From: Euzebya rosea
GTDB lineage: Bacteria > Actinomycetota > Nitriliruptoria > Euzebyales > Euzebyaceae
Length of the DNA: 64,000 nt
Reading direction: 5' to 3'
Assembly: GCF_003073135.1 (NCBI RefSeq)
Contig: NZ_PGDQ01000004.1
Coordinates: 298,363 to 362,362 of the forward strand
This document shows, in pieces, positions 62,584 through 64,000 of this stretch. Made by a program: the position numbers and the translations under genes. The notes under the pieces are model-generated. The model was given only the letters and a program-made list of their open reading frames with translations, was not told the origin of the DNA and ran no database searches. Each line of letters starts with the position of its first letter. Position 1 is the stretch's first letter.

Positions 62584-62972
62584 GCCGATCCCCCGCTTTG
62601 CGGTTCCGGGGCGCCGCCGAGCAGGCGGCGCAGCGCTGCAGCCTCGTCCGGATCGAGATCGGCGACGAAGTGCAGCAGGGCCGCGGTCCGGTTGCCCGCG
62701 ACCGACAGCGCGTCGGCCATCGTGGCGGCCGCGTGAGCCTCACGCGTCGACGACGGCTTGTAGGTCCATGCCCGTCCGGCCCGACGCCGCCGGAGCAACC
62801 CTTTGTCGTGCAGTCGGTTCATGACGGTCATCACCGTGGTGTAGGCGAGATCGTCCTCGAGCCTGGACAGCACGTCACGAACCTGCAGGTACTGACCCGC
62901 GTCGTCCCAAGCCACCCGCATGATCTTGGCCTCGAGCGAACCGAGTTCCGGGGAATCCGCGCCAGCAGCCAT
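62580..62972 (-). CDS. BlaI/MecI/CopY-family repressor
   Basis: 130 residues. Winged-helix N-terminus (ELGSLEAKIMRVAWDDAGQY, then YTTVMTVMNRLHDKGLLRRR, RAGRAWTYKPS) and a helical dimerisation end. It represses its own operon until the M56 partner inactivates it. The ATG at 62972 follows GAGGAGG. The frame continues 10 codons upstream. It is divergent from the BNR-repeat gene, so the shared 115-bp region could regulate both. Confidence 0.9.
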   Translation of the reverse strand: MAAGADSPELGSLEAKIMRVAWDDAGQYLQVRDVLSRLEDDLAYTTVMTVMNRLHDKGLLRRRRAGRAWTYKPSSTREAHAAATMADALSVAGNRTAALLHFVADLDPDEAAALRRLLGGAPEPQSGGSA

Positions 62973-63022
62973 GCACGGGCCTCCTCTCGTACGGGTGAAC
63001 AACAGTGAACGTGGCGTCCCAG

Positions 63023-63060
63023 ACTACAGTGTGAATGTGAACCCTAGGACGTGTAGTACA
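63023..63060. promoter_or_regulatory. Candidate BlaI operator sites in the divergent promoter
   Basis: ACTACA at 63023-63028 is inverted as TGTAGT in the palindrome GTGTAGTAC (63051-63059). BlaI/MecI/CopY proteins bind TACA/TGTA dyads. The sites lie between the blaI start (62972, minus) and the BNR gene start (63088, plus). Confidence 0.5.
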
Positions 63061-63087
63061 ACCGTCGCTGACCGTCCAGGTCGTTCG

Positions 63088-63816
63088 ATGCGCCGCAGCG
63101 TGATTGGCCTCCTGCTCGGCGCGCTGTACCGCAGCGAGGACCAGGGGGCCTCATGGGATCTGGCTGGCCTGGAAGGACAGGACGCGATGTCGCTGGGGGC
63201 GCAGGATCCTGACGGGCTGCTGTTCGTGGCCGGTCATGAGGTGCTGCAGCGCAGTCGTGATGGCGGTGCCACGTTCGAGCCGCTCGCGCCGCCGGACCTT
63301 CCGTCGCTGGACATCCACGCGTTCGCGCAGTCCGCCAGCGATCCGGAGACGGTGTATGCGTTCGTGGTCGGCTTCGGCGTGTTCGTCAGCACCGACGCGG
63401 GTGAGACGTGGGAGGCCCGGGCCGGGGCCGGCCAGACGGTCGGCGCGGACACCTTCGCGCTGTTGGTCGACCCCGAGGACCCCGACGTGGTCCTGGCGGG
63501 TGGCGGGCAGAGCGGGCTGGCGCGCTCCGCCGATGGCGCCCGGACCTTCACCGTGGTCGACGAGGCGGGCGTGGGCTCGTTGACCGCCGACCCGGATGAC
63601 CCCGATCGGGTGGTCGCCCTGACCAGCGTGGGGGTGCAGGAGAGCATGGACGGCGGGCAGACGTGGTCCATGGTGGGCCCGCCAGACGTCGCTGGACAGC
63701 CGGTGACGATCGCCGCCGGCACCCAGGGCCGTATCTGGCTGGTCGCCGAGGAGCCCCGGCAGCTGTACGTGAGCACCGACGGCGGGTCCACGTGGCAGAC
63801 CGCACCGCCGGCCTGA
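63088..63816 (+). CDS. BNR/sialidase-like repeat protein, shortened at the N-terminus
   Basis: 242 residues. Four Asp-box units (RSEDQGASW, STDAGETW, SMDGGQTW, STDGGSTW) form a beta-propeller part like that of F510_1955-type exo-sialidase-like proteins, which occur in actinobacterial metal-resistance islands. The start MRRSVIGLLLG looks like the front of a signal peptide but joins directly to LYRSEDQGASW. The usual ~80-100 residues between are missing. Export is therefore doubtful. Function unknown. Confidence 0.65.
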   Translation: MRRSVIGLLLGALYRSEDQGASWDLAGLEGQDAMSLGAQDPDGLLFVAGHEVLQRSRDGGATFEPLAPPDLPSLDIHAFAQSASDPETVYAFVVGFGVFVSTDAGETWEARAGAGQTVGADTFALLVDPEDPDVVLAGGGQSGLARSADGARTFTVVDEAGVGSLTADPDDPDRVVALTSVGVQESMDGGQTWSMVGPPDVAGQPVTIAAGTQGRIWLVAEEPRQLYVSTDGGSTWQTAPPA

Positions 63817-64000
63817 CCGGCGACGCCGATCCGCCTGTCCGCCGCGCAGCCGGGGCAACGGCGTCGGTCGCCGTCGTGCTGGCCATCGCCGTCGCCGGCG
63901 TGGTGGCCTACCTGACCTCGTCGGCACATGGACTGCACGATCCGGTCCACGCGCTGCAGCAGTTCGACCTGTTCTACCTCGACCAGCCCGCGCCGCTGGC
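63792..64000 (+). CDS. Start of a membrane-anchored hypothetical protein (3' end outside window)
   Basis: A GTG at 63792 opens a frame that runs to the window end, 69 codons: basic-flanked helix VAVVLAIAVAGVVAYLTSSA near residues 26-45, then HGLHDPVHALQQFDLFYLDQ. One membrane segment, N-terminus inside by charge. It overlaps the BNR gene by 25 bases. Not recognised. Confidence 0.5.
   Translation, partial: MADRTAGLTGDADPPVRRAAGATASVAVVLAIAVAGVVAYLTSSAHGLHDPVHALQQFDLFYLDQPAPL

Larger units (their letters stand above)
57864..64000. mobile_element. Integrative element, left end (right end outside window)
   Basis: Left border inferred from the break in the MBL-fold gene at about 57861-57900; the attachment core itself was not identified. 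The border has the near-palindrome GGGAAT-N10-ATTCCC (57856-57877). Contents: serine recombinase, ZIP and M23 remnants, CcdA-type protein, M56/BlaI pair, BNR-repeat protein and a partial membrane protein. The missing 5' part of the MBL gene should mark the right end beyond base 64000. Confidence 0.65.

Overview
The window is very high-GC, densely packed bacterial DNA with GTG and TTG starts, many 1-4 bp stop/start overlaps, and actinobacterial gene families: an S8 protease with C-terminal cell-wall-binding repeats, DUF937, TgpA-type transglutaminase, a RecQ-phosphoribosyltransferase fusion and a mocA-linked form II Cox cluster. I infer a deep-branching actinobacterium of the Euzebya/Nitriliruptor type. 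This rests on gene content only. No rRNA or tRNA gene and no CRISPR array was seen.

Layout. 1-6775: end of an acyl-CoA oxidase, a DUF983 protein, rpsA with a promoter and strong terminator, coaE, and a minus-strand antiporter with universal-stress domains plus a membrane protein. 6862-11533: a two-component system, moaA, an unknown two-gene operon with a possible leader peptide, and a MaoC dehydratase. 11782-20227: a complete aerobic CO-dehydrogenase-like (form II, AYRGAGR) cluster in the order S-L-M-D-E-XdhC-MocA-G, encoding the enzyme, its cofactor maturation and its membrane recruitment factors. 20250-25626 (minus): TgpA/DUF58/MoxR, a membrane protein and an enoyl-CoA hydratase. 26129-30005: ECF sigma factor, small protein and MscS-like channel with ATGA overlaps, then uvrB. 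30098-37053: an extracellular set made of a clostripain-like lipoprotein, a very large S8 protease with an Asp-rich insert, and a translationally coupled lipoprotein. 37075-44884: YbjQ pair, low-molecular-weight phosphatase, old-yellow-enzyme homologue, acyl-CoA dehydrogenase, TerC, YbaK, crotonase, and an unknown zinc-ribbon protein. 44885-45554: a non-coding degenerate repeat array. 45555-57496: LCCL lipoprotein, branched-chain/pyruvate dehydrogenase E1 pair, tpx, a fused AsnC-type siroheme-decarboxylase-like protein, zinc alcohol dehydrogenase, APC permease, DedA, RecQ fusion, VOC protein and DUF937.

57678-64000 is the left end of an integrated element. The last 61 codons of an MBL-fold hydrolase gene (minus strand) are cut off abruptly, and 62 bp further a large serine recombinase begins. 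Behind it lie a ZIP transporter remnant fused to an M23 peptidase remnant (two one-base C-run frameshifts), a CcdA-type membrane thiol protein, an M56 peptidase/BlaI repressor pair with nearby dyad operators, an N-terminally shortened BNR-repeat protein and the start of a membrane-anchored protein. The cargo looks like a BlaI-regulated envelope redox or metal module. The right end of the element is outside the window.

Many convergent gene pairs share a palindrome that contains one or both stop codons. These are the most recognisable terminators here.
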